A program made the translations under genes and the position numbers. A model generated the notes under the pieces. That model saw only the letters and a program-made list of their open reading frames with translations, did no database searches and was not told where the DNA came from. Below, piece after piece: positions 8,465-16,331 of a stretch of 64,000 nucleotides of DNA (positions within the stretch are counted from its first letter, which is position 1; each line of letters begins with the position of its first letter). The stretch covers positions 652,288 through 716,287 of the forward strand of contig NZ_JHZF01000011.1 of assembly GCF_000688295.1 (NCBI RefSeq), given 5' to 3'. Origin of the DNA: Pseudooceanicola nanhaiensis DSM 18065. Lineage in GTDB: Bacteria; Pseudomonadota; Alphaproteobacteria; Rhodobacterales; Rhodobacteraceae.

Positions 8465-8782
8465 ATGACAAAAGAACTCGACGGCATGTCCCTGGACGAG
8501 CTGAAGCAGCTCCGCAAGGAAGTGGACAATGCCATTCGCACCTACCAGGACCGTGAACGGAAAAAGGCGCTCGCCGCGCTCGAGGAAAAGGCGCAGGAGA
8601 TGGGCTTCAGCCTTTCGGAACTGACCACCGCGGGCAGCAAGTCGCGCAAGGTGCATCCGGCGAAATACCGGCATCCCGACGATAGCTCGAAGACCTGGAG
8701 CGGTCGTGGCCGCCAGCCCGCATGGGTCAAGGAGATCCTGTCCTCGGGCGGCGACCTCGACGATTACCTGATCCGCAAATAG
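8465..8782 (+). CDS. H-NS-like nucleoid protein (HvrA family)
   Basis: 105 residues with the two-part H-NS architecture. An N-terminal helical/coiled-coil oligomerisation region (about 5-50, ELKQLRKEVDNAIRTYQDRERKKALAALEEKAQEMG) is followed by a C-terminal DNA-binding module (about 65-100) with KYRHPDDSSKTWSGRGRQPAWV, the signature of this family. It is expected to bind AT-rich DNA and silence or modulate transcription; HvrA of Rhodobacter capsulatus, a relative, tunes photosynthesis and nitrogen genes. The ATG at 8465 follows an AAGGA ribosome site; an in-frame ATG at 8438 is a weaker alternative. It ends one base before the convergent FAD oxidoreductase gene. Confidence 0.9.
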   Translation: MTKELDGMSLDELKQLRKEVDNAIRTYQDRERKKALAALEEKAQEMGFSLSELTTAGSKSRKVHPAKYRHPDDSSKTWSGRGRQPAWVKEILSSGGDLDDYLIRK

Positions 8783-8783
8783 G

Positions 8784-10055
8784 TCAGATCAGGGCGCCCT
8801 GCGCCAGCAGCTGCGCGCGAACGGCGGCGGCGTCCGGGGCCTGCCCCGCGCCCGCCGTGAGCGCCGCGGCCACGCCCGCGGCTTCTCCGCTGGCAAAGGC
8901 GGTGCCCATGACCCGGGTCGAGCCATAGGCGCGGGGGTCCGCACCGATCACGCGGCCCGCGTACCACAGGTTGCCGATCCCCTTCGCATGAAGCGCGTCG
9001 AGCGGGACGTGGTAATAGCCCGGCCCGCCGATGAATTCGTAGGCCGGTTTCCCCGCCTCGGTGTGCAGCTCGATCGGCCAGGAGGCGCGGGCGACCCCGT
9101 CCTCCCGCAGGCGTCCCTGCAGCACGTCGTCATGGGTGATCTCGTAGCGCGCGGCCGGGTGGCGCGTCTCGCGCACGCCGATCTGCGGCCCGGTCTGGGC
9201 GAGGTAGGCACGTTCGAACCCCTCGACCTTGTCGCGCAGCACCTCGACCATCGTCACGGCCATCTCGCGCGCCGATTGCTCGGCCCGGGTGAAGCTGCGC
9301 GAGCTCAGGTCCGGCATCTCGCGGTCGATGATGAGCCACCAGAAATCGCCCGAGCCCTCCACCCGGGTGTAGATGCCGCCGTCGGTTCGGTTGATCTTTT
9401 CGGGCGAGCGTTCGTTGAAGGCGTCCACCGCCGCGATGATCCGCTGCCGGTCGATCCGTCCCTCGGCGGTCACGCCGCCGACGCGGATCGGCATGGTGAA
9501 GGCCTGGATGCGCCCCTCGCCATCGCCAAGCCGCATGGGCTGGCCCGCCACGAGCGCGAGGTTCGCATCCCCGCTGCCGTCCACGAAGCTCTCGCCGATC
9601 AGCCGGAAACGGCCGTCCATTCCGGCCACGGTCACGCTCTCGATCGCGTCCGCGGTGCGCGAGGCGGCGGCGACGCGGGAATGCAGGAAGACATCGACGC
9701 CATGCGCCGCCAGCACCCGGTCGAGCGCCACCTTCAGCCGCTCGGGGTCGAGCAGGATGATCCAGTTGCCGGTGGTCGGCGAATGGTAGGGTTTGCAGTC
9801 CAGCCCGAGGCGGCGCAATTCGTCGCGCACTTCCTCGCCCGCGCCCGCGACGGATTGCACCGCCTCGTTCCCGCCGTGGTGAAAGAAGCCGCAATAGGCC
9901 AGCACCTGGGCATTGGTCGCGGCGCCGCCGAGGAATCCGTATTTCTCGACCAGCGCGACACGGGCCCCGGCTTTCGCGGCGCCGATCGCCGCGCCGACAC
10001 CGCCGGCACCGCCACCGGCCACGATGACGTCGTAATCGCTTTCATTGCGGGGCAT
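8784..10055 (-). CDS. FAD-dependent oxidoreductase (FAD_oxidored type)
   Basis: 423 residues. The dinucleotide-binding motif GGGAGG is at residues 14-19, followed by an acidic/basic strand ending VALVEKYGFLGGAATNAQVL, typical of the family with the FLGG stretch. The segment LVEKYGFLGGAATN, the mid-protein ESFVDGSGDANLA and a C-terminal GTAFASGEAAGVAAAL complete the FAD site. It is probably a cytosolic dehydrogenase. It overlaps the upstream permease gene by ATGA and is the last gene of the minus-strand ABC operon, so it likely oxidises the imported compound or a product of it. The exact substrate is unknown. Confidence 0.85.
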   Translation of the reverse strand: MPRNESDYDVIVAGGGAGGVGAAIGAAKAGARVALVEKYGFLGGAATNAQVLAYCGFFHHGGNEAVQSVAGAGEEVRDELRRLGLDCKPYHSPTTGNWIILLDPERLKVALDRVLAAHGVDVFLHSRVAAASRTADAIESVTVAGMDGRFRLIGESFVDGSGDANLALVAGQPMRLGDGEGRIQAFTMPIRVGGVTAEGRIDRQRIIAAVDAFNERSPEKINRTDGGIYTRVEGSGDFWWLIIDREMPDLSSRSFTRAEQSAREMAVTMVEVLRDKVEGFERAYLAQTGPQIGVRETRHPAARYEITHDDVLQGRLREDGVARASWPIELHTEAGKPAYEFIGGPGYYHVPLDALHAKGIGNLWYAGRVIGADPRAYGSTRVMGTAFASGEAAGVAAALTAGAGQAPDAAAVRAQLLAQGALI

Positions 10056-10879
10056 CAGTTTCTCCAGGCCAGGAACCGGCGTTCCGCCAGCGTGATCAGG
10101 TAATTCACCGTCAGCCCGAAGACCGAGAGCATCGCCACCCCGGCGATGAGCTGATCGGTGGACATCAGGTTGCCGGCGAGAAGGACATAGGCGCCGATCC
10201 CGTATTCGGCGCCGATCATTTCCGCGGCGACGAGCAGGATGATCGAAATGGAGGCCGAGATCCGCATGCCCGAGAGGATCGCGGGCAGGGCGGCGGGCAG
10301 GACGATCTTGCGGATGATGTCGACGCGCGAGAGGCCGAAGCTCTGGCCCATGCGGATCAGGGCGCGGTCCACGCTGTCGATCCCGCCATAGGTGGCGATC
10401 ACCGTCGGGAAGAAGCAGCCGAAGAGAATGGTCGCGACCTTGGAGCCTTCGCCGATCCCGAACCAGATGATGAAGAGCGGCAGCAGCGCAATCTTCGGGA
10501 TCGGGAAAATGGCCGATACCAGAGGCGCCAATGCCGAGCGCGCGAGCGAATTGAGCCCGATGGCCGTGCCGACGATCAGCCCGAGAATGCTGCCGAAGGT
10601 GAACCCGAGGAAGAGCCGCCAGAGCGAGGCCGAAAGGTGTTTCTGCAGGTTGCCGGACCGGACGAGATCCATGAACGCCGCCCACGCCTCGGAGGGGGCG
10701 GGCAGGACGAGCGCCGGGATGACACCCGAGCGCGAGCCCAGTTCCCAGGCGAGCAGGATCACCGCGAAGGTGATGAAGCCGATGATGCGCCGGGGCTTCG
10801 GAAGGAAGCCGCCGCCGCGGAAGCGGACGGGCCGGGTCTCGGAGGGGGACGGGGTGGCGCCTGCGGTGACGTCAGCCAT
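10055..10879 (-). CDS. ABC transporter permease, SsuC/TauC/NrtB type
   Basis: 274-residue inner-membrane protein with about six hydrophobic segments. A cytoplasmic N-terminus is followed by IIGFITFAVILLAWELGSRSG, and the conserved loop FGLSRVDIIRKIVLPAALPAILSGMRIS carries the EAA motif that docks to the ATPase. It belongs to the family that imports nitrate, taurine, alkanesulfonates, thiamine precursors or aromatic acids. It sits between the ATPase gene (180 bases upstream) and the FAD oxidoreductase gene, which it overlaps. Confidence 0.9.
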   Translation of the reverse strand: MADVTAGATPSPSETRPVRFRGGGFLPKPRRIIGFITFAVILLAWELGSRSGVIPALVLPAPSEAWAAFMDLVRSGNLQKHLSASLWRLFLGFTFGSILGLIVGTAIGLNSLARSALAPLVSAIFPIPKIALLPLFIIWFGIGEGSKVATILFGCFFPTVIATYGGIDSVDRALIRMGQSFGLSRVDIIRKIVLPAALPAILSGMRISASISIILLVAAEMIGAEYGIGAYVLLAGNLMSTDQLIAGVAMLSVFGLTVNYLITLAERRFLAWRN

Positions 10880-10925
10880 GGGGGGTCTCCTTCAAGGGCG
10901 CGGAGGGCAGCCGTCGAGCGGCGCA

Positions 10926-10993
10926 GGCATGCGCATGCCGGCGCTCAGACGGTTGCACGGAACGCGGACGCGGCCCGGTCCATTCGACCGGGC
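10926..10993. other. Stem-loops between ATPase and permease genes
   Basis: The 180-base gap contains a perfect 14-nt palindrome GGCATGCGCATGCC (10926-10939) and a 7-bp stem GCCCGGT/ACCGGGC (10973-10993). No gene is visible. Such spacers inside an ABC operon may affect mRNA stability; no U-tract is present for termination. Confidence 0.4.
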
Positions 10994-11059
10994 GGATGTT
11001 CGGTTCAAATGTCATGCCGTGTCGCCTCGGACCGGTGGCGGTGGCGTCGGGTGCGCGCA

Positions 11060-11824
11060 TCACCCCGCCAGTTCCACGTCCGCGGCCTGCGCCTCTTTGC
11101 GCATCATGTCCCAGAGCTGTTGCTGGATCCCGGCCACCACCGGGTTCGACAGGGTGCGCTCCTTCAGGGGCATGTCGATCTCGACCACCTCCCGGATGAG
11201 CCCCGGGCGACGGGACAGGACAACGACCTTGTGGCCGAGACGGACCGCCTCGGCGAGGTTGTGGGTGATGTAGCACGAGGTGAAGCGCTCGCGCTCCCAG
11301 AGGTCGATCAGATCGTCCATCAGCAGCTCGCGCGTCTGGCTGTCGAGCGCCGAGAGCGGCTCGTCCATCAGCAGCACCGCGGGGTTCACCGACAGCGCCC
11401 GCGCGATGGCGACGCGCTGCTTCATCCCGCCCGAGAGCTGCTTCGGCACCGCATTGCGGAAATCCGACAGCCGCGTGCGCTCCAGCACGTCGGCGATCCG
11501 GGCCTCCTTCTCGGCGGCGGGAATCTTGTGGCCTTCGAGCACCAGCGAGACATTGCCCTCGACGCTCCTCCACGGCAGGAGCGCGAAATCCTGGAACACG
11601 TAGGTGAGGGGGTTGAGCGAGCCTTCCGGCGGCTCGCCCACTTGCAGGACCTGCCCCTCGGAGGGCTGTTCGAGCCCCCCGAGAAGACGCAGCAGCGTGG
11701 ATTTCCCGCAGCCCGACGGGCCGATGACGCAGACGATCTCGCCCGCGTTGATCTCGAGGTTGATGTCCCTCAGGACCTCGAGATCGTCGTAGCGGTGAGA
11801 CAGTCCTTCGACGCGCAGATCCAT
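11060..11824 (-). CDS. ABC transporter ATPase, SsuB/TauB/NrtD type
   Basis: 254 residues. Walker A GPSGCGKS is at residues 35-42, the Q-loop is in VFQDFALLPWRSV, the signature is LSGGMKQR, Walker B is VLLMDEPLSAL and the switch histidine is in YITHNLAEAVRL. The C-terminal extension after about residue 205 is the usual short tail of this subfamily. It powers import through the neighbouring permease for the ligand captured by the binding protein encoded just upstream (19-base gap). Confidence 0.92.
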   Translation of the reverse strand: MDLRVEGLSHRYDDLEVLRDINLEINAGEIVCVIGPSGCGKSTLLRLLGGLEQPSEGQVLQVGEPPEGSLNPLTYVFQDFALLPWRSVEGNVSLVLEGHKIPAAEKEARIADVLERTRLSDFRNAVPKQLSGGMKQRVAIARALSVNPAVLLMDEPLSALDSQTRELLMDDLIDLWERERFTSCYITHNLAEAVRLGHKVVVLSRRPGLIREVVEIDMPLKERTLSNPVVAGIQQQLWDMMRKEAQAADVELAG

Positions 11825-11843
11825 GCCGCTCGGGTCCTTTCGC

Positions 11844-12872
11844 TTACCAGGTCTCGACGAAGCTGTCGTCGACCAGCTGGTCCACGGTCAGGTCGCTCTT
11901 CACGAGGCCCTCGTCCTTGAACCACTGCATCTGCTCGGCGACATCCGTCTTGTTCAGCCCCATGCCGGGGTTCAGGTACATCGCGCCGTTGATGATCGAG
12001 GGCGCGGCCTTCTCGTAGGGCTGGTCGGGTGCGACGTAGCCGGCGATCAGCTTGGTCATCTCCTCGACCTCGGCCTCGTCCGCGTCGCCTTCGAGGTAGA
12101 CGCGGTTCATGTCGGCGATGCCCTTGGAATAGGCGCGCACGAAGCGCTCGACCATGTCGCGGTTGTTCTCGATGTTGTCCACGCTCGTGATCATCGTCGA
12201 GATCTGGTATTCGGCGTAATCGTTCAGCCAGCCGATCTCCTTCGCGGCCCCGCTTTCGGCCAGCGCCTTGGCGATGTGCGGAACCATGATCAGGACATCG
12301 GTCTGGCCCGACTTGGTGGCCGCGACCATGGCGCCGACCTTCTGCAGCGGGACCATCTTCATCTCGGCCATGTCCCAGCCCTTCGCATCGGCGATCAGGT
12401 TGGTCATGTAGTGGAAGGTGGAGCCGACCTGCGTCATCGCGACCGAATGGCCCTTGATGTCGTCGACGGTGGTCATCCCGGCGTCATAGGCCTGGTTCGA
12501 GGCCATGACCATCATGCCGTCATAGCCCTTCTTCTCGTGCAGCACGCCGCCGACGATCCGGATCGCGTCCTTCTCGGCGAGGTTCATCAGGCCGCCGGTC
12601 ACGCCGGTGATCCCGAAGTCCACGTCGCCGCCCGCGGTCGCCACGGCGATCGGCTGCGCGGCCTGGAAAAATTCGAAGGTCACGTCGAGGCCTTCCTCCT
12701 CGAAATAGCCCTTCTCGAAGGCGACGAAGCCCGCGGCATGGCTGGTGAAGCGCAGCGCGCCCACGGTCACGGGGTCGTTCGCGGCGGCGGCCGTTGCGCC
12801 GAGCGCCATCGTGCCGGCGGCGATCATCGAGACGCCGGCGAGCCACGCGCGGCGGGTGAGGGTCTTGGTCAT
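11844..12872 (-). CDS. ABC transporter substrate-binding protein, NMT1/SsuA type
   Basis: 342 residues. The N-terminus has a twin-arginine-like signal (TLTRRAWLAG followed by a hydrophobic stretch, cleavage likely after the Ala run near residue 28), so export may be by Tat or Sec. The mature protein begins VTVGALRFTSHAAGFVAFEKGYF, the usual start of NMT1/THI5-like solute receptors. The ATG at 12872 follows GGGAGGAA; upstream in-frame codons lack family similarity. It lies downstream of the AroE-like gene and upstream of its ATPase. The ligand is not evident; the company of an AroE-like enzyme hints at a cyclic carboxylate. Confidence 0.88.
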   Translation of the reverse strand: MTKTLTRRAWLAGVSMIAAGTMALGATAAAANDPVTVGALRFTSHAAGFVAFEKGYFEEEGLDVTFEFFQAAQPIAVATAGGDVDFGITGVTGGLMNLAEKDAIRIVGGVLHEKKGYDGMMVMASNQAYDAGMTTVDDIKGHSVAMTQVGSTFHYMTNLIADAKGWDMAEMKMVPLQKVGAMVAATKSGQTDVLIMVPHIAKALAESGAAKEIGWLNDYAEYQISTMITSVDNIENNRDMVERFVRAYSKGIADMNRVYLEGDADEAEVEEMTKLIAGYVAPDQPYEKAAPSIINGAMYLNPGMGLNKTDVAEQMQWFKDEGLVKSDLTVDQLVDDSFVETW

Positions 12873-12992
12873 CTGGGTTCCTCCCTTGCCCCCAAGGGGG
12901 GCCTCTGTCTGTGCGGGACTCGGTCCCGCAGGTCGCAAGACATTGGCGGAAAACAGCCGTTCGGAAAAGAGGGGCGGCTGTCCCAATCTGTG

Positions 12993-13769
12993 TCAGCTGT
13001 CGCTGCGTAACCCGAGCAGGTCGAGCACGAGGGGCAGCTGCCCGGCCGACATCTCGGCCCCGGTCTGGATGCGCGCGCCAAGATCCCTTGCCCGGGCGAG
13101 GAACGGCGTGATCTCGGGCGCGGCGATCACGTCGGCCACCAGCGCCTGCGCGTCGAGGCCGGTCAGCTGATGCGGCAGGGCGGTCCCGTCATGGCCCACG
13201 TCGGTCGCGTTCACGACAAGGCCGAAACCCCCGAGGCTGCCGGGCGGCGGCATCGCCTCGGCCCCGATCCGCGCCGCAAGCGCCACCGCCCGGGTGCGGT
13301 CCAGGTCGCTGACCGCGACCGTCGCGCCCGCCGCCACAAGGGCCGCCGCGATCGCCGAGCCGGCGCCGCCCGCGCCGATCACCAGCGTCCGAAGCCCGCG
13401 GGGTGCGACCGCGTGTCCCGCCAGGGCCGCCAGGAAACCGCCGCCGTCGGTGTTCTCGCCGTGAAGCCGGCCGTCCGGCGCGCGCCGGATGACGTTCACC
13501 GCCCCGGCGAGGCGCGCCGTGGCGCTGGCCTCGTCGACCAGGTCCAGGGCCAGCTGCTTCCAGGGTGCCGTCACCACCGCGCCCGGCACGTTCGCCATGC
13601 CGCGGAGACCGGCGACGACCGCGCGCAGGCCCGCCGCGTCCAGGTCGAGCGGGACCATGACCCGGTCGAGCCCCGCATCGCCCGCCAGCCGGTTGAACCG
13701 CCCCGGCATCGCCGTGCCCGAGACCGGGTGCCCCAGCATGAAGACCACCTGTGCCGCCGCCGTCACCAT
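12993..13769 (-). CDS. Shikimate dehydrogenase-like protein (AroE family)
   Basis: 258 residues with the two-domain AroE plan. The N-terminal substrate domain has GHPVSGTAMP and, near residue 66, TAPWK, which replaces the usual T-V-P-H-K but keeps the catalytic lysine. ENTDGGGF gives the conserved Asp and the G-rich turn (normally NTDGxGF). The C-terminal NAD(P)-binding fold has GAGGAGSA near residues 128-135. Canonical AroE reduces dehydroshikimate; the position at the head of an ABC/FAD operon and the altered motif suggest a catabolic paralog acting on quinate, shikimate or a similar acid. It is divergent from the isochorismate-synthase-like gene with only 71 bases between. Confidence 0.8.
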   Translation of the reverse strand: MVTAAAQVVFMLGHPVSGTAMPGRFNRLAGDAGLDRVMVPLDLDAAGLRAVVAGLRGMANVPGAVVTAPWKQLALDLVDEASATARLAGAVNVIRRAPDGRLHGENTDGGGFLAALAGHAVAPRGLRTLVIGAGGAGSAIAAALVAAGATVAVSDLDRTRAVALAARIGAEAMPPPGSLGGFGLVVNATDVGHDGTALPHQLTGLDAQALVADVIAAPEITPFLARARDLGARIQTGAEMSAGQLPLVLDLLGLRSDS

Positions 13770-13792
13770 CCTGCCAAACCCCTCTGGACCCT

Positions 13793-13806
13793 CCCGGCAT
13801 GCCGGG
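13793..13806. promoter_or_regulatory. Palindrome between divergent AroE-like and isochorismate synthase genes
   Basis: The perfect 14-nt palindrome CCCGGCATGCCGGG lies in the 71-base divergent spacer and is the only obvious symmetric element there. It could be an operator shared by both genes, but G/C palindromes are common in this genome. Confidence 0.3.
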
Positions 13807-13840
13807 CCATGGTGCCGCCGAATACGGGAAGGGGATGCAA

Positions 13841-14992
13841 ATGACCATCATGACCGACGCCCAGCGGAGCGCCGCCTCCGCTGCAGCCGCCTGCCGCATG
13901 GGCTATGCGATCTGGCGCGTGCCGGGCGGAGACGTCTTCCGCATGATCGTCGCGACCGGACCGGCCCGAACGCGTCCGGTCTTCGGGGCCGAGACGCCGC
14001 CGGGCTTCGTGCTCTGCCCCTTCGACGCGACGGACGGGAATGCCGCGCTGCACCTGGCCGCCGATATCGAGGTGGGCGCCGACATCCGCTATCGCCGGGG
14101 CGACGCGCTCACCGATACCCCGCAGACCGACGCGCAGGCGGCCTTCGCGGCGGCCGACGCCCAGGGGCCGCTGCAGGCGGCGCCCTCGGATCTGCCGGAG
14201 CCCGCGCCGACGGAGCGCGCCGCCTACGAGGCGCGGGTCGCCCGCGCGGTGGCCGCGATCGAGGCGGGCCGGGCCGAGAAGATCGTCCTGTCGCGCATCG
14301 ACCCGCGGCCCCTTTCCCCCGATCACGACCTGCGCGACCTGCTGGAGGCGCTGGCGCGGGCCTATCCGCAGGCCTTCGTCTGCCTCACCTCCTCGGCCGA
14401 GGCCGGGACATGGCTGGTCGCCACGCCCGAGATCCTGCTGACGGCAGACGCCGACGGCGTGCGGACCATGGCGCTGGCCGGCACGCAATGGCCCGAGCCC
14501 GGGACCGACATCGCCGCGCTCACCTGGCCGCAGAAGATCGTCGACGAGCAGGCCGTCGTCGCGCGCGAGATCGCCCGCGCCTTCGCCGCGGCGGGCCTTC
14601 ACGACACGACCGAGACCCCGGCGGGCACCGTGCAGGCCGCGAACCTCTGCCACCTGCGCTCGGATTTCCACGCGCCCGCCGCCACGCCTGAGCAGCTCGC
14701 CGACCTGCTGCGCAAGCTGCACCCGACCTCGGCCGTCTGCGGCATGCCGCGGGCCACGGCGCGCGACTTCATCCTGTCGGAAGAGGGACCGACCCGGGGT
14801 TTCTACACCGGCTACCTCGGCCCGGTGAACATCGACGGCGAGACCCGGCTGCAGGTCAACCTGCGCACCGCGCGGATCACGCCGACCCACGCCTACCTTC
14901 ACGTGGGCGGCGGGATCGTCGCGGCCTCGGACCCCGCGACGGAATACGAGGAGACGGTGCAGAAGGCCCGCACCATCGGCGCCGTGCTGTGA
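13841..14992 (+). CDS. Isochorismate synthase-type chorismate-binding enzyme
   Basis: 383 residues of the EntC/DhbC/MenF family. Visible landmarks are AEKIVLSR (active-site lysine), TPEILL, the ALAGTQ segment, VCGMPRATARDFILSEEGPTRGFYTGYLGPV and the C-terminal VGGGIV...ATEYEETVQKA with the metal-binding glutamate. The usual S-x-K-N-x-x-E-H stretch reads WPQKIVDEQ, so histidine is replaced by glutamine. It should convert chorismate to isochorismate (or a close relative). The start at 13841 follows GGAAGG by a normal spacing. No siderophore, menaquinone or salicylate genes are next to it, so its pathway is open. Confidence 0.82.
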   Translation: MTIMTDAQRSAASAAAACRMGYAIWRVPGGDVFRMIVATGPARTRPVFGAETPPGFVLCPFDATDGNAALHLAADIEVGADIRYRRGDALTDTPQTDAQAAFAAADAQGPLQAAPSDLPEPAPTERAAYEARVARAVAAIEAGRAEKIVLSRIDPRPLSPDHDLRDLLEALARAYPQAFVCLTSSAEAGTWLVATPEILLTADADGVRTMALAGTQWPEPGTDIAALTWPQKIVDEQAVVAREIARAFAAAGLHDTTETPAGTVQAANLCHLRSDFHAPAATPEQLADLLRKLHPTSAVCGMPRATARDFILSEEGPTRGFYTGYLGPVNIDGETRLQVNLRTARITPTHAYLHVGGGIVAASDPATEYEETVQKARTIGAVL

Positions 14993-15463
14993 CTACTTCC
15001 TGACGCCCATCTGGCGGCCGACCCAGTCGGGCACCGGCAGCGTCCGGTGTTCGGCCAGCATCGCCTCGAGGTTCTGCATGACATGCGCCGGGTAGGGCGC
15101 GACCTTCGGCCCGCTCCGGTCGATGTGGAGCGAGATCCCCTCGCCGGTGGCCGAAAGCCAGCCGTCCTCGTGGTAGAGCTCCTGGCAGAAGTGATAGGCC
15201 TTCGGCCCGACGTCGAGCAGGCGGAAGGTCGAATAGACCGTCGATCCGGGCGGCAGCTCGCGGACGTAACGGATGTGGAACTCGGCCGAGAAGGTGGTGA
15301 AGCCCGAGGTCTCGGAGTAGTTCACCCCGAGGCCGACGCTCGCCTGCGCCTCGTCCACGCCCCAGTCGAAGAGCACCACGTAATAGGCCATGTTGAGATG
15401 GCCGTTGAAGTCGATCCATTCGGGCTTCAGCACCTGGTTGCCCGCCCTGTACGGCATGGTCAT
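14993..15463 (-). CDS. Acyl-CoA thioesterase, hotdog fold (4HBT-like), first paralog
   Basis: 156 residues, single hotdog domain. The motif WIDFNGHLNMAYYVVLFD near residues 15-32 holds the active-site Asp/Asn-His region of 4-hydroxybenzoyl-CoA-thioesterase-like proteins, and FRLLDVGPKAYHFCQEL forms the next strand pair. It is closely similar to the protein encoded just upstream (same WID-NGHxNMAYY and LDVGPK motifs), so the pair arose by tandem duplication. Relatives include betainyl-CoA thioesterases of carnitine degradation. The start overlaps the stop of the upstream paralog by ATGA, and its stop abuts the stop of the convergent isochorismate-synthase-type gene. Confidence 0.85.
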   Translation of the reverse strand: MTMPYRAGNQVLKPEWIDFNGHLNMAYYVVLFDWGVDEAQASVGLGVNYSETSGFTTFSAEFHIRYVRELPPGSTVYSTFRLLDVGPKAYHFCQELYHEDGWLSATGEGISLHIDRSGPKVAPYPAHVMQNLEAMLAEHRTLPVPDWVGRQMGVRK

Positions 15464-15945
15464 TTCCTCAGCCCCATCTTCTGTCCGATGAATTCCGGCC
15501 GCGGCAGATGCGCCTGCTCGGCCATGATCGCCTCGAGCGCGGACATGATCTGCGGCGGGTAGGGCGCGACGCGTGGGCCCGTCTGGTCGATGTGGAGCGA
15601 AAGCTCCTCGCCGGTGGCCGCGACCCAGCCGTCGGAATGGATCAGCTCCTGCACGTAGTGGAAGCTCTTCGGGCCCACGTCGAGCATCTGGAAGGCGCAG
15701 CGCACCCGGTCGCCCAGCTTCAGCTCGCGCAGGTAGCGCACCCGGAACTCGCCCGAGAAGGTCGTGTGCCGGTGCGCCCGGCGGTATTCGTTGCCGAAGC
15801 CGATGCGGCGGTAGACATGGGAGGAGCCCTTGTCGAAGAGCACCCCGTAATAGGCCATGTTCATGTGCCCGTTGTGGTCGATCCACTCGGGACGCACCTC
15901 CATCGGGTCGGAGAGGTATTTTCCGTCGAGCTGCGCCTCGGTCAT
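15460..15945 (-). CDS. Acyl-CoA thioesterase, hotdog fold (4HBT-like), second paralog
   Basis: 161 residues with WIDHNGHMNMAYYGVLFDKG near residues 21-40, followed by FSGEFRVRYLRELKLGD and QMLDVGPKSFHYVQEL. The C-terminal EFIGQKMGLRK resembles the DWVGRQMGVRK end of the downstream paralog. It most likely hydrolyses a small acyl-CoA in the cytosol; its resemblance to betainyl-CoA thioesterase is known family context, but no carnitine genes are here. It overlaps both neighbours by 4 bases (rhodanese upstream, first paralog downstream), so the three are translationally coupled. Confidence 0.85.
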   Translation of the reverse strand: MTEAQLDGKYLSDPMEVRPEWIDHNGHMNMAYYGVLFDKGSSHVYRRIGFGNEYRRAHRHTTFSGEFRVRYLRELKLGDRVRCAFQMLDVGPKSFHYVQELIHSDGWVAATGEELSLHIDQTGPRVAPYPPQIMSALEAIMAEQAHLPRPEFIGQKMGLRK

Positions 15946-16331
15946 TTCGGTTTGCGCTCTTCCACCGGCAGGCCCGCCCGCTTCCAGTCGCCGAACCCGC
16001 CCGTCAGGCTCGCGGCCTTCAGGCCCATCTCCTGCGCGACCTGCGTCGCCAGCAGCGACCGCCAGCCCGAGGCGCAGTAGAAGACGAAGGTCTTGTCCTC
16101 GGCGAACCATGGCTTGTGGTAGGGGCTTTCCGGGTCGATCCAGAATTCGAGCATCCCCCGGGGGGCGTGTTTCGCGCCGGGGATGAAGCCCTCGCGCTCG
16201 AGCTCGCGGACATCGCGGATGTCGACGAAGACGACATCCGCGTCCTGTGTCATCGGCTGCGCCTCGGTGTGCGAGACCGAGCGCACCTCCGCCTCGGCCC
16301 GTGCCATGAGTTCCTTGATTCCGACGGCCAT
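15942..16331 (-). CDS. Rhodanese-like domain protein
   Basis: 129 residues forming one rhodanese domain. VVFVDIRDVRELEREGFIPGAKHAPRGML is the typical CH2-like N-terminal motif, and the active-site loop reads FYCASGWRSLLA, with the persulfide cysteine in place (near residue 90). It probably handles sulfane sulfur or acts as a sulfur carrier partner in the cytosol. The start at 16331 follows AGAGGGAGG. It is the first gene of a three-gene unit with the two thioesterases, a combination seen in this group of bacteria whose purpose is unclear. Confidence 0.87.
   Translation of the reverse strand: MAVGIKELMARAEAEVRSVSHTEAQPMTQDADVVFVDIRDVRELEREGFIPGAKHAPRGMLEFWIDPESPYHKPWFAEDKTFVFYCASGWRSLLATQVAQEMGLKAASLTGGFGDWKRAGLPVEERKPK

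Noticed and set aside
10880-11059. A gene in the gap between ABC ATPase and permease
   Set aside because: No frame with plausible composition or ribosome site; only palindromes are seen.
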